Shown here piece after piece: positions 1-11,799 of a DNA stretch of 64,000 nt. The stretch spans positions 13,268,001-13,332,000 of the forward strand of contig OZ316897.1 in NCBI GenBank assembly GCA_973895155.1, read 5' to 3'. Source of the stretch: Marsupella aquatica. Taxonomy: Eukaryota > Marchantiophyta. The stretch's first letter is position 1. The number at the start of each line of letters is the position of its first letter. A model generated the notes under the pieces. It was not told the origin of the DNA and searched no databases. It worked only from the letters and a program-made list of their open reading frames with translations. Both the position numbers and the translations under genes were made by a program.

Positions 1-98
1 AATGCATAAACAAACATGTATACACCAGCAACATATAATCACACTAAAAACATGCAAGAACATTATAAACATGCAATGACATATACACATCACAATAA

Positions 99-2462
99 TT
101 ACATTGAATGGACAGTGTATACATGATAGAGAATTTTACCTTCATTATCGCCTGAAAAAGTAAGAGATCGCTTTCTACTACCTTGTTTGGTAGTTGTAGT
201 CAACTTACTGTGACTAGGCACAACTGTTGGAACTTGTGCATTACTGGGGTGATGTGCCATCCACGTAGTCATCATGTTTGTCAACTCCCTCACAGTGCCT
301 TTCAACTCAGCGACATCCAATTTCACAGCCCCAATGGCAGTGATCTCTTCTTTTGAATGTGGGGTCTGTAAATGAACCACAAACCAACACAACAGTCTCA
401 CTGTCAAACTTACAAACGACACAACACTGGCTCTGTCAAATGGAGAATGATGTACAAATCAAATTGGTATGACAATACTCACAGCTGATCCATGTCTGTT
501 TCCTTGCCCCAGTAAGCTAGCACTTTTACCCTCCCCACTTGCCAATGATGGGCTCACCTTTGCTCCCACAAAACTACCAGTCTGACCTTCTGCACTTGCC
601 AATGATGGGCTCATTGTCACCTTTGGCAATGAACCCTGACTACCATGGTTTTCTTTCAGGTCAGATATACCTGGGCTTGATCCTCTCTTCTACTTCTGTT
701 CAAACACACAATGAATGAGAAATCACAGAGTTTGTTTTCATCAAGATTCACAAACAAGACAGAATTGATAGTGAAAATGATAGACAATTTACCATTCTCT
801 TTGCTGCTGCAGCATGCCCTCCCCTTCCAAAGTGAGAGGTATCTTGCACTCGTGCTCTTTTATCAGTCATCTGTTTACTCAAAGATATCAATGCTGGACT
901 GGTAAAATGAGATACCAAAGCTGCCCATTTCTTTGGATCAACACCAGATGGCCCAAGTTTGGTTGGATCCTCATTGCAAACTTTCTTCCAATAAACATGC
1001 ATTTTATGGCGCTCTCTCTTCAATATGCCACGACAATGACTCTGGAATTTGGTGTTAATAAATTCCCCACCCACATACTCCCACTCAGCTGCCATGTTAT
1101 TCCACACTGTGGTTGTATGAACTTGTGGATGATCAGTCCATTTTGGCTTTGATACATCAAAGACTCTGAGTACGTTGCCACGAAGTTCCTCCAGCCAGTA
1201 TTGTTTGTTGCCATCAGAATCATCAATATCATTGTCATAAATCTGCATTTCACAGACAATGTCAGATCATAACTCTGGAATTTATGCAGAGTCCAGGTTT
1301 TATACACACAACAACAGAGAGGATCAGATTTGTCTAAATCTACAAACAAGTACAATACTCACTTTAATGTGTTTGGGCACCTCTCCGCAATCCCTTCGTT
1401 GTTTGGCAGTATTATCAAACTGCTTCTTAGCATGCCTTCGTTCCCTGCGCATCTCAGAGGCCCCTCCTGCAATGCACACACATGCATTCAATCAAAAAAT
1501 ATGTACATGATTGAAAAGTTGAGCAAATGTACTTGCATATGCATGACGAGCAGATTGTGTATTACCTGAAGATCCTCTGGAATGTAGTACATCAGATTGA
1601 CCTGATCTGCCTTCAGATGCTGATGGAACCACTAAACAAACACACAACACCAAAGCACTTCAATTAATTTCATTTCCAAGTAGAATATCAACTTCCAAAC
1701 ACACCTGAAAAGTAGAACAGTACAATCCACTCACTTTCATATAAGAGTCCAGTGTCTGGGTCTTTCCAACATCTCACTAGCCCACCTCCACCAGGCCCAG
1801 TCTTCTTAGGACCACGATTTTGTTTCTGTACCTACATCATGGACAATGTAAGCATATCAACATATAATTTGAAAAAGGGACAAGGATCCCTTCCTATTAG
1901 GATGATGAAGTTCAAGCATTACCTGTTGTGCACTCTCTGGTTCTGACCCTCCAATGTCAGAATCCTCAGTGTCATACTCAGAAGGAGAACCATAGCCATC
2001 ATCACCAAACTCTGCCATGTTCACCTTGGTAACTTCTGATAGTCTAGAGCTCCTCCTCTTTGGCAATGTTCCAGTTGAAGTACCTTTCACCAAAGCAGGC
2101 TTTCCTCTCTCTCGTTGTACATGTGTGGTTGGGCCTCTAAGGAACAAAGCAATCATCAACATACACCAATGCAGATCAAACATACATGCAAAATGAATCT
2201 ACAACACTGTAACACTAGTACTTATGTACAGGATCCATACTAGTATGAGACCAATCTGGAATATGAAAACAGAACATGAACCTGACAACTCCATCTACTG
2301 AATCAAATTTGCAATAGACATATCAACACACACATCAGCTTGCAGTCTGGCCCCAGTCCTAGATCACGCATAATTCTGACATTATGCTCTATGTTCCGAT
2401 TTCGGGCCTCCTCATAAGGATTCACAGAATGTGACAACCCTTGCAATCTTCCTTTCACAGGC
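99..2462 (-). CDS. CACTA tnpA-like protein (Transposase_24 type), multi-exon, partial
   Basis: Minus-strand series of exons with good splice borders. About 2335-2462 encodes NPYEEARNRNIEHN...LGLGPDCK, a motif common in plant CACTA accessory proteins. About 1925-2138 is an acidic stretch (SEYDTEDSDIGGSEPES). Smaller exons lie near 1735-1830, 1565-1632 and 1370-1468. The main exon at about 795-1255 has the Transposase_24 pattern (W..LVSHF..., then TSHFGRGGHAAAAKRM in place of the usual HTGGSxSFAR). About 490-690 is a Ser/Gly-rich linker holding a duplicated SPSLAS.EG unit. About 140-365 has a short coiled-coil-like segment (AVKLDVAELKGTVRELTNMM). In the known En/Spm element, tnpA binds subterminal repeats and arises by alternative splicing of the tnpD transcript; the 104 bp between the tnpD stop and the first exon fits that. 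Exon borders are approximate, and the gene may continue beyond base 1. Confidence 0.65.
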
Positions 2463-2565
2463 TGCATTCACCAACTGCACAAATGGGTAAACCATTAGTC
2501 TGATTTCATAAATAGTCCATACATGTAGTCCATCTATGGACTTCACACACCTAGCTAAAACCTAT

Positions 2566-5500
2566 TCACTGCTTAGGCCTGCCCTTTCTTGCAGATCCCT
2601 CTGCATCTCTGCCTCGTTTGGGACCAGTACTTGGTCCTGGATTTTCTCTGGACCTACAGGCCTTAGCCAATTCGATGTGTAATTTGGCATTGTTTTCCAT
2701 TGTAGCATGGAAATCAACGTCTGTGTAATCACCTAACACCCTTGTGGACCTGGATTCTTTGTGGAGGATTGTTCTCCATGCTATCCCCTTCTCATTGGGG
2801 TGGAAGAAAACCTGCTCCACTTGCTTTGGGAAAACGTAATCCATTTTCTTGGACACACCCAGTTCTCTATGGAAATTCACCTGCCAAAGACCAGACTTGG
2901 TATACCTCATACTGGCAGAGGATTTAGGAGTCCATGATGGATCTGCCCATTTCCCTTTGAAAAGAATCACCTCTTTCCTCAAGCTGCCATAATTCAGTAC
3001 CAAGATATCTGTCAAGGCCCCTACATACTGTACAGATTCTTCTATGGTTGCACCAGACCTGTCCACTCGCTTCTCAGTGAATGTAGAAGCCATCCCAGAA
3101 TCAAAAGTGCTGAAAGCACCAGAATCACAATCACTCAAACACCCCAAGGATGGAATAGTCCTCCAATGGTGCCCATAGGCTCTACATGCCCTATACAGTC
3201 GTGCCTTCAAACTAGGTGGTGTGGAGTATGCATATAGTAATGACCGCTCAGACTCTTTCTCAAAATTATGGGTATTGACTAATGTTTGAAACCATTCCCT
3301 GAAAGGTGGCAATTCTTGGCAGTCTACGGGAAATTCCACTGGTTTTCTTCGATTGGCAGGCTTCCTCATCCACTCCTTCCGGAAATCCACTCTTCGTTTG
3401 GTAACAGTCTCATTGGTAGCATCATATATCCTGCATGGCAACAACAACACTGAAGACATTAGTGCACGATCCACCATGAATATACAAACACAATGGGGAA
3501 ACATAATTATGATCCATATGCCTAAGGATAGGAGAGTTTCTAGGGTTTATGTACCTATACCATGGAGCCACTGTCTCTTCATTCTCTAATATATAATGAT
3601 GCATGGCCATCATTTCAGACCAATCCAAAGTTATCGCCTTTGCAGCCCCTTCCAAAACAATGCCTGCAACGCCAGCATCCTCCTCCAACTCCCAGGTTCG
3701 TTTTCCCTCTCCCTTTGCATCAATCATGTATTCAGAAAGAAATCCCAAAGACTCATCTAATACATAGCCTTCAGCCATAGAAGCCTCTGGACGTGCCTTG
3801 TTTCGTACATAACCCTTCAATACCTTCAGGTTCCTCTCTATTGGGTACATCCATCTGCCTGTAACTGGGCCACACAAGTCTAATTCCTCCACTAGGTGAA
3901 TCATTAAATGGGTCATGACATCAAAGAAGCTTGGTGGAAAATGGATTTCCAAAATGCAGAGAGTGAATGCAACATCCATCATCAAATTCTCATACATTGA
4001 AGGGTCCCACACCTTCGTACAGATCTGGCGATAGATATTGCTCACCCCAGCTATGGCCAAGCGAACCCCTTCATCAAGTAATCCCATTGTTGCCAGAGGG
4101 AGAATCTGTTGCATGAGTTGGTGGAAATCATGTGATTTCAACCCAGAGAGTTTCTTGGATTTTGTAACACACTTTGCCAAAGAACTTGAAAAACCAGTGG
4201 GCCCTTTCAAGGTCAATAAAACCTCCAAGAACCTTGTTCTTTCCTTCTTGCTCAGGCAATATGGGGCTGGGGGCATCAACAATTTGTCATCCTTACGCTT
4301 GGGAGCTGGATTGGGTACAAGCCATAGGTGTTGGCGCACCTGTAAGAGCTTCATGTCTTCTCTCACAGAAGGAGTGTCCTTGGTCCCAATGATAGTGTGC
4401 ACAATGTTGTGTGCAAGATTCTTCTCACAGTGCATGGGATCTAGACAATGGTTAATGAGTAGTTTCTGCAATGGACACACAATTCAGAAATTAGGGCATT
4501 GAATACAACTTTTGGCATCACTGGGCAGTAGTTTGTGCAGTGGACACAATTCAGAAATTAGTGCATTGAATACAACAATTACAAAATCTGGGCTACAGGA
4601 AGTATATGAAGAGAATATATTTCAAAGTCATATGAAGAGATTGCAGAAATTCATTGTAGTAGTATGGAGTCTTACATTCCAATAGGGCAACTTGTACAGA
4701 CCAGTAGCCCTCTTCACTCCATGCACCTTTATGGGGCATTTCTCATCCTCAACCTTGGTTCCTCCCTTCTTCAAATATTCTGTTGTCTCGTCTCCCCACT
4801 TCTTTCTATCAGAGCTTGTCATTCTACACGGTGCAGGTCGACTCTCAATTGCACCATCAAAGTATTGTGCACTATCTGGTCTACGAAAAAGATGCCTTGC
4901 TGCTAACCATCGACGGTGGCCACTGTACTCTAATTTCTGCAAGTGCTTAGAACCACGTGCCACACATTCTGGCCCACAGATGACACATCCTTTGTATCCA
5001 GAGTGTTGTTGTCCAGATATTAAACCATATGCAGGGTAATCATTGATTGTCCACAATAGCACAGCCCTAAGGTTGAAGTGTTGAGACAATCCTGGGCGTG
5101 GCAATTTGTCAAAGCAGGGCACTCCTTTCTTCCACAACAGCTCCAACTCCTCATAGAATGGGCCCAATATTATGTCTAGCTGTTCCTCTGTTACTGAATC
5201 AGGTCCTGGAATCAGCATAGCTAGCATGACAAAGAACTTCTTGGTGGTAAGCCAAGGAGGTAAATTGTAATTCAACAACAGTATTGGCCAGGTAGACCAA
5301 GCTGTGGAATTATTCCCAAAGGGATTCACCCCATCAAGTGCCAACCCAAATCGCACATTCCTTGGTTCAGCTGCAAATTCCCGATCAATATTTGTATCCA
5401 CATGCTTCCAAGCCTTTGAATCTGCTGCGTGCCGAACCATGTTGTCTGTGCTTCTATTCTCATGATGCCAAGTCATGAGTTTAGATGTACCAGCAGTGGC

Positions 5501-6559
5501 ATACAATCTCTTCAACCTGGGAATTATAGGGAAATACCGCACTACCTTCCTTGCCTGTAATGAATTCCCCACTCTCTTCATCTTGGGCTGCTGACACACT
5601 GAACAGTTTTCTAACTTGGCATTCTCACCCCTAAAGAGCATACAACCTTTCTCACAGACAGGGATTCTCTCATAATCCAAGCCAAGCTTTCTCAATAACT
5701 GCTTTGCAGCATATAAGTTCTTGGGCAGATTATGCTCTGTAGGCATACCATGCTCCCCCATCAAAGACAACAATGCATTCACTCCTTTGTTTGAGAATCC
5801 ATGGCCATGACAGATGTTCAGCAGAAGCAACATGAATGACACAACATCTATTTTGCTGCCTGGGAACAAAGGTTGCATTGCTGCATCTAAAGATAACTGT
5901 GCAGGATCAGTCTCCACAAGAGTTTTGGAGGTTTCAAGGGGGTTTACAGGATGGGCACCTCCTTCACTCTCATCATCCCCAAGTACAAAATCCAAGTCAA
6001 AACGGTCCTGATCATCTAGCTCATGCTCAGGGGATTCTTCATTGGTTCTCAGCAACGTTTCTTCCAGTAGAGCCCTGATATGTTCTTCGACATCTATAGT
6101 TGGATGTTCTTGAACATCCACAGTTGGATACTCTGGAACATCCACAGTTGGATACTCTGGAACATCTACAAATAAATGTTCTTCAACATCTACAGTTGGC
6201 TGTTGTGCACAGGTTGCCTGCTGAAGGTTTGCTACCCTCAATGCCTCAGGGCCATGTTGTGACATGTAGTCAGCACCCCACTCTTCATCAGAAGAGTCCT
6301 GTCCCTCTCCCACCCACACTCGACATGCAGGGTACCGACCATGTTTAATAAGGTGCAGTCTAGCAGTATTCCGATTAGTCCTATAATTCCCTTTGCAGTT
6401 CACACAAGGGCAGTACATCTTATGGTCCCCACTCTTGTGGCAGGCCTTCTGTTCTCGAACCCACAAAGCATCATCACGATGTTGTACTCTAGCTGGATGG
6501 AAGAGCGGCAACTTTGGAGTTCTACCCACACCTAACATATTCTGTGGCAATTGTGCCAT
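2566..6559 (-). CDS. CACTA transposase tnpD (Transposase_21/Tnp2, DUF4218, DUF4216)
   Basis: Three exons with in-phase joins: 6559-4676, 4465-3555 and 3430-2566, giving 3660 nt and 1219 aa without a stop. Residues 50-55 form the CPCVNC cluster of the N-terminal zinc-binding (transpos_assoc-like) domain. Residues about 100-190 are an acidic linker with repeated VDVPEYPT units. Then comes the Tnp2 core: LALDGVNPFG, PILLLNYNLPPWL, LIPGPDS, LLWTINDYPAYG, and after the first intron LDPMHCEKN at 636-644. A DUF4218-like part follows (FPPSFFDVMTHLMIHLVEEL, GRWMYPIERNL). Exon 3 holds a DUF4216-like part (VGALTDILVLNYGSL, then FKGKWADPSW). The tail is basic (KRGRDAEGSARKGRPKQ), likely for DNA or nuclear targeting. 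Function by family: a nuclear DDE transposase that cuts at the CACTA termini. Complete exons and intact splice sites suggest recent or present activity. Confidence 0.88.
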
Positions 6560-6560
6560 G
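6200..6560 (-). repeat. Coding repeat and N-terminal linker of tnpD
   Basis: Within tnpD, the stretch 6082-6190 (just outside this span) repeats a 24-30-bp unit coding for VDV(P/Q)E(Y/H)PT about five times. The present span covers the Cys cluster and the acidic linker. The repeat probably lies in a flexible linker of variable length. No separate gene is seen here. Confidence 0.4.
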
Positions 6561-7159
6561 CTAGCTTGATTGAAATTGTATTCAAACTATGATTTTCAAA
6601 CTGAATCAGAGTGACATGCATACAAAATTGGGCCTACCGTCACAGTTGTACAACCGATGCCAACCACAGTCCAATTGCTCAAACCCACAGAGCCCAGTTT
6701 CTCAAATCCACTGTAGTAGGGCACCTTCTCCTTCTTGCATACAAATAGAGCATCACATACAGTGTCATCAGAATGATACTATGAACGTAAATCTCTGTGC
6801 CTTCATCATTTCCAGTATTTGTTTGCCTATTAGGAATGTGAGCAGACAGGTCTGGAATAAGTAACGTTTGTGACACCAGTGACAAATTTACAAGTGAAGT
6901 TTAGACATCAATATGGAGGAAAGTCACACTCAAAGCACATGCTTGAAAATCGGAATCCTACCCTGGAAAAGATAATAAAGTTGATTTCTCAAAATTAATT
7001 GCCTCAATCCGCAATGCACTGTCGTAGAGTGTGTATACATGAGGAGTTCATCAAACTGCATATAAATAGTCCACATGTTTTAGCACTCTGAAAATTGTTT
7101 AAGTCCACGTGAAACCATCAAAAAGCTCTATCTCAAGTTTGTGTTCCATCCAGCCTCAA
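6560..7159. other. Spacer between tnpD and the PHD gene
   Basis: About 600 bp without a supported reading frame. It should contain the tnpD promoter or an upstream leader exon, since the transposase start is at 6559. No clear TATA box or repeat was recognised. Confidence 0.4.
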
Positions 7160-7819
7160 TCAAATCCAAGATATGTGGCTCCTAGTAGGAGTGCCTAGTG
7201 TAGGGTCAATGTCATGGTCAGGACAGTAAAACATCCCCTTCTTGGGCTGCCCATGCGCTGAGTGATCCCAAATTGTTCGATCATGGGCAAATCCCCTCTG
7301 TTGGATAAACAGCAGGCAGTCCTTGTGCCATGCCTTAGGACACCTCATGCACTGAACCAAAAAGCCATTAGCCCCATCATTGGGCCCCTGTCCACAAGTA
7401 AGACAAATATGGAGTCCACATGATGCTGTGCCAGGAACCAAACACTGCCGACAGTAAAACCGGGCACAGAGAGAGTCTGGACATTTTCTTACCTCTTCAC
7501 CAATTTTTCCAGACACATGGCACTTAAAGCAAGAATGTTCCTCATTCTTGCAATCAACACAAAGCCATTCTCCAACATGGCCATCAGCGAGGGATATAGT
7601 TGGGCATAGCCATTGTTGACCCAAAGGACAGGAAACATTCTTATGGAAATGTCGGTGGCAAGGCCCATCACAAACAATGAGATCCCCTCCCTCATCACAA
7701 ATCGCACATACATGTGGACTATTCTGGTTAATCTCAATGTCTGAATATAAGGACAATTGAGGTGCTTGAGAGGATTCACCTCTGCAACGATTCATGGCCT
7801 TCTGCTTATTGCGAGCCAT
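7160..7819 (-). CDS. EDM2-type PHD-finger module protein carried in the CACTA element
   Basis: Single exon of 219 aa; the start ATG at 7819 (MARNKQKAMNR) was chosen because the upstream MCRT extension looks unrelated. Seen: a Cys/His array running CAICDEGGDLIVCDGPCHRHFH, then C..C..EEHSCFKCHVSG, then C..LCARFYCRQC, then CLTCGQG...VQCMRCPKAWHKDC, ending FYCPDHDIDPTLGTPTRSHI. This order, with the closing H.ID..LGTP.R.HI, is the extended PHD region of EDM2-family plant proteins rather than a generic PHD finger. EDM2 (known) controls transposon heterochromatin marks and RNA processing at intronic transposons. The methyltransferase-like C-terminal part of EDM2 is absent, so this is a free-standing reader module. 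It shares the tnpD strand and lies 600 bp upstream of it. Inference: a captured host fragment that may antagonise silencing or recruit chromatin factors. Confidence 0.7.
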   Translation of the reverse strand: MARNKQKAMNRCRGESSQAPQLSLYSDIEINQNSPHVCAICDEGGDLIVCDGPCHRHFHKNVSCPLGQQWLCPTISLADGHVGEWLCVDCKNEEHSCFKCHVSGKIGEEVRKCPDSLCARFYCRQCLVPGTASCGLHICLTCGQGPNDGANGFLVQCMRCPKAWHKDCLLFIQQRGFAHDRTIWDHSAHGQPKKGMFYCPDHDIDPTLGTPTRSHISWI

Positions 7820-9930
7820 GGTCCTGCACACTCAGACCCTACATCAGATTGTGAAACAAGAAGGAATATATAACAGGGTGCAGCATGACACAAAAGAATG
7901 AGGGTGCAGCATAAAATATGACATGTAACCACAAGGGTGCAGCATAAACCAATGCTTTATAGATGGCAAAGCATTTAGGACTGAGCAGCGCAAATAACCT
8001 TGGCCTATGATTGGAAGCAATCACAAATATTGCAACCTGTATGCCTTCGCTTGCTGTACAGCAGTGCTCACTCACCCTGCCTTTTTAAAATCTGTAAGGG
8101 AAACACAGAACAAATAGCAATTGAGTTTCAGCAAAGCATTCATTTGGCTCTCAAGTTTTAAAATGGACAAAGCAAACACAACAATGTGCACAACAAAGCA
8201 CAGAGAGCAACAAAACTCCAGCAAACTGGGACTCAGGCAAGAGATACGAATTTTAGCAGCGAAATCAAATCAAGATTCGGACCTGTGAGTTCAACATGCA
8301 GTGCTCACTCACCCTGCCCTTTTTTAAATCTGTAAAAATCAAGTTTTATTGTGTGCCTTCTACATCTTAAGCTACTGCACACATCTGTTACAGAACCATA
8401 AGTTGCTTTACTCTCAACAAGCTGCTGGTCCACCCACTTTTTCAAAAGCTGCACCGTACTCTATCTTCGTGCACAAATGACTATACCGGGCTGCTGTCAG
8501 AGACCCTTACGAAGAATTTAAAATTGACCAAGCTGAGTTTAGTTTAGTTTCGTCCAGTTTGCAGACCAAAGGAAATCATGTGGCTGTATTCATGGAGTTG
8601 TATTCATTGCTGTGTATGGATGTTGTGTGAACATCAGACAATTAGCTGTAAATTACCATAGTTGAAGAGCAAGGCTTGTACAAAAGCCACTAAGGAATTC
8701 TCTGAGGTGGCACAGCAGTTGGCAAACCACACACAAAACTTTGAAACTTTTTGGCGACAAAATTCTACAGAGTCGCTGCTGGAATCAAGTGAGGATTCAC
8801 CATACATGCCTGCACTTCTCTTCAGTAAAAAAAAGAGAAAAGAAAAGGCTATGATACAGAGGGATGTCAAAAGAAGAGTAAGGAAACCAAATTTTCATTG
8901 AGGAACATAGACAGACTAAGGAAAACATCATACAATGGAAAACTAAGGACTACATTGTAATAATAAGAGATCAAGCTCACCTTGCACCACAAAGATTGTC
9001 ACGACTCACCTCGCAGTTCCTCGCAGCTTAGGTCCAGGATGACATTTCAATATGGAGGAAAGGAGTTTACTCATTTAAAACAGAGAAGGAGTGGCATCTA
9101 CAGGGACTTTGGCAGCACACTGAAAAGGTTGGCGATACATCAGGTTATCTTTCTAGGTTGACACTGCCAATAGAATTTTGAACACAACAAACACAACAAA
9201 CACTGCCAGATATAGAATTTTGAACACAAGGGTATGGCATCCTGATTTGCCTAACTCAATCAACTTAATAGCATATTTTTATGTTCAATTAGGCAGCACT
9301 AAATAGAACAGCCTTTCACGCAGTCAGAATAATTGGCAATAATTGCCAGACGACAACAAGACAACAAACTGAACTGAACATAGCAGACAAATCCAACAAG
9401 TAGCAATCAGAAATCAACAGCAGACAGACAGAGGACAACTCGGTCAGAACTCGGGCACTTGATTTAGTTGTGGTAAATAGCCGTTCAAGTTCTGGACAAG
9501 CAAGAGCAATACGTGAGCAGACTCCAGAAAAATCATCTCTTGAGATTGAGGAGAAAGGCATTCCCCAGCCAGCTTACCTATGTCTTGAAAAATGTATCGG
9601 ACATCGTGGATGCTGCCTCAGCTGCTGGCCGCAAGGGAAGATTTTGCCAAAACAAACAATAAAGCTCGAAGATAGTTAAATTTCTTAGGTCATTCTAAAT
9701 GGGGACTGAATTAGCAATTAGAACCAGTAAACCCTGATCTTGGGCAAGCAGAGAGAGAAGACTCTGCGCCTAATACTTATGTCTACCCGAATTTTACTGG
9801 GACATATGAGCATTGGGATGGCATTGCAAAGCAGAATTTTGTAGCAGTGGAAGGAATCAACATAGATAGCAGTGGAAGGCCGCAGTGGAGCTAGCATGGG
9901 ACAGGGAAGGAAATGCAGGCACTTGTGATG
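7820..9930. other. Non-coding interior of the CACTA element with short direct repeats
   Basis: No convincing gene. GGGTGCAGCAT occurs three times at about 7875-7945. A ~35-bp block, GTGCTCACTCACCCTGCC plus a T-run and AATCTGTAA, occurs at about 8063-8097 and again at about 8300-8337. The rest is AT-rich with only short chance reading frames. Confidence 0.5.
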
Positions 9931-9938
9931 CAAAGGCT

Positions 9939-10330
9939 ATAGAGGGCGAGAAGGTGGACAACCAAACTCAACAAACTCAAAGAACATGTAGCAAATGGCA
10001 ATAGAATTGAAGATCAGAGAACCTGAGTGGGAAAAAAATTGATATAGATTGTAATGGGCAATAAAGAAGCTCAACCGGGAGACTAGCAGTAGTGGAGACA
10101 GTTCCGTCTTAAATGGAAAAGGAGAGATATATACAATAAAGAGAGACGTCCTTTAAAGTAGAAATTGTCTGAAAAGTAAGTGCAGATAAGTGCATGCAAC
10201 AGGAGCGGTCACATACAAATTGAGCAATCCTCTCAAGGCTACAGAGGGCGAGAAGGTGGACAACCAAACTCAGCAAACTCAAAGAACAAGTAGTAAATGG
10301 CAATAGAATAGAAGATCAGAGAACATGTAG
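9939..10330. repeat. Direct repeat pair of ~92 bp, 300 bp apart
   Basis: The block starting CTATAGAGGGCGAGAAGGTG (9939-10030) recurs starting CTACAGAGGGCGAGAAGGTG (10239-10330). Both continue with CCAAACTCA(A/G)CAAACTCAAAGAAC and AAATGGCAATAGAAT, with only a few substitutions. No coding role is seen. Confidence 0.75.
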
Positions 10331-10499
10331 CGAATGGAGAGGGATAGATAGAGAAAAAACATAAGCAGAGAGCTCTGACACACAGCAACACAGGTCCCAA
10401 CACAACACATTGCAGGTCCCAGGCTGGGGTGGAGCCGGAAGTGGAGAGCACAGAGCAACCAGGCAAATCACAGCATGGGCGCCAATGGGAATAAGGTCA

Positions 10500-11160
10500 A
10501 TACCTTTGAGGCGGAAGCTAGCAGGCCTCAACTTGCAGGTAGCAGCTTGTGCTCTGCTGCCTTCCGCAAGTAGCTTGCACTCTCAGCTTCCGCAATGAGT
10601 CGCCCTCTCCCCTTTCGCAAGCAGCTGCTCGACCTCTCCCCTTCCGCAAGCAGCTTGCCTTCTCCCCGTCCGCAATCAGGTCACCTCTCCCCTTCCGCAA
10701 GCAGCTCGCACCCACTTAAAGAAACAAATGTTGAGACCAAACAAACAACCGGCTCCCTTCCGCAAACTCCACAACCTCTTCAAGAAGCTATCGTCGACCT
10801 TCCGCAGCAAGAATCATTTCCTCCCTGCTTTCACTGCCTCCACGAGCTTCCATAGCAATCGCCTTCCATGATGATCGGGGCCCCAGTGCGCAAATGCCTT
10901 CCGCATCCACCTTGCGCAGCTTGTTGCCGATCGTAGCTCCTCACCCACAGCTCGTGACCCGCAGCTTGTCGCTCGACTGTTTCTGATTGTGTCCGGCTCT
11001 TCCTTCTGCAGCTCTTCCCTTCCGCACCTCCAACCTCACGCAACTCCTCCCCTCCCGCAACTCCAACCTGTGCTCCTGGGGCAACTCCAACCTGTGCGCG
11101 GAAGAGTGTTGCAGCTCCTCCCCTCCCGCAACTCCACCCTGTGCTAGTCTAGCAAATGTG
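10500..11160. repeat. GC-rich degenerate minisatellite built on CTTCCGCAA
   Basis: The words CTTCCGCAAG(C/T)AGCT(T/C)G and CCCCTTCCGCAA recur more than ten times at irregular ~25-30-bp spacing; after about 11030 the variant CTCCCGCAACTCCAACCTG takes over. The block is much richer in GC than its surroundings. It produces open frames on both strands rich in Ser/Pro or Arg/Gly, which I take to be artefacts of the repeat. Confidence 0.7.
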
Positions 11161-11447
11161 CTCGGAAGAGTGTCGAAGCTTGGTGGAGGCAATGCACAAC
11201 GCTGCGCAACCCTAAGCCCTTGCAATGTGCACACAAGGCATGCCAAGAAAAGAGCACATCGAGCATTGCCCTCTCCGTCGATGTTTTTTCAGGAAAAAGG
11301 GCTCCTGTTGGTACGCGAGAACACTTGAGGAGGAAAAACCTAAAGCTGGATGCCTAAACCCCGTAAAAGTAAGGTATTTCTCCAGATGGGGATGGTGGAT
11401 ATTGTACGTGGGTCATGAATTAGGTTCTATTCTGACAATCTCTCATA

Positions 11448-11660
11448 TGTCTGGACCCCCCATAAGGCCCTAGGGAAGTTGAGACTAGATTAATAACAAT
11501 GTAAACCACCCCCCCCCTCGCCCCCATAAGGCCCTAGGGAAATACCGACTATATAGGGTAATAACAAGGTCCGGACGCCCCCATAAGGTCCTAAGTAGGG
11601 AAGGCAAGGTTAATAACTTATAATGTCGCAACCCCCCCATAAGGTCATGGCTGTTTGTGT
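11448..11660. repeat. Four copies of a CCCCCATAAGG(C/T)CCTA unit
   Basis: CCCCCATAAGGCCCTAGGGAA or a close variant begins at about 11457, 11522, 11578 and 11634, spaced 55-65 bp. Each is followed by an AT-rich TTAATAAC-type stretch. It borders the start of the large tandem array and may be another subterminal repeat class of the CACTA element. Confidence 0.7.
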
Positions 11661-11799
11661 AGGTGCCAACAAGAATGTTAAGGACCAATGTTATATATAA
11701 AAAATCATGCCCGCGATATAAAAGGTCCTTTTGGACCAAGGGAAGACTACATATGAGGCTATGTTGTCTAAGAGTTTTTGAGAGCATTACACCAAAGCA

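Noticed and set aside
10595-11328. Ser/Pro-rich and Arg-rich frames on both strands
   Set aside because: They follow the CTTCCGCAA minisatellite and stay open on both strands because of base composition.
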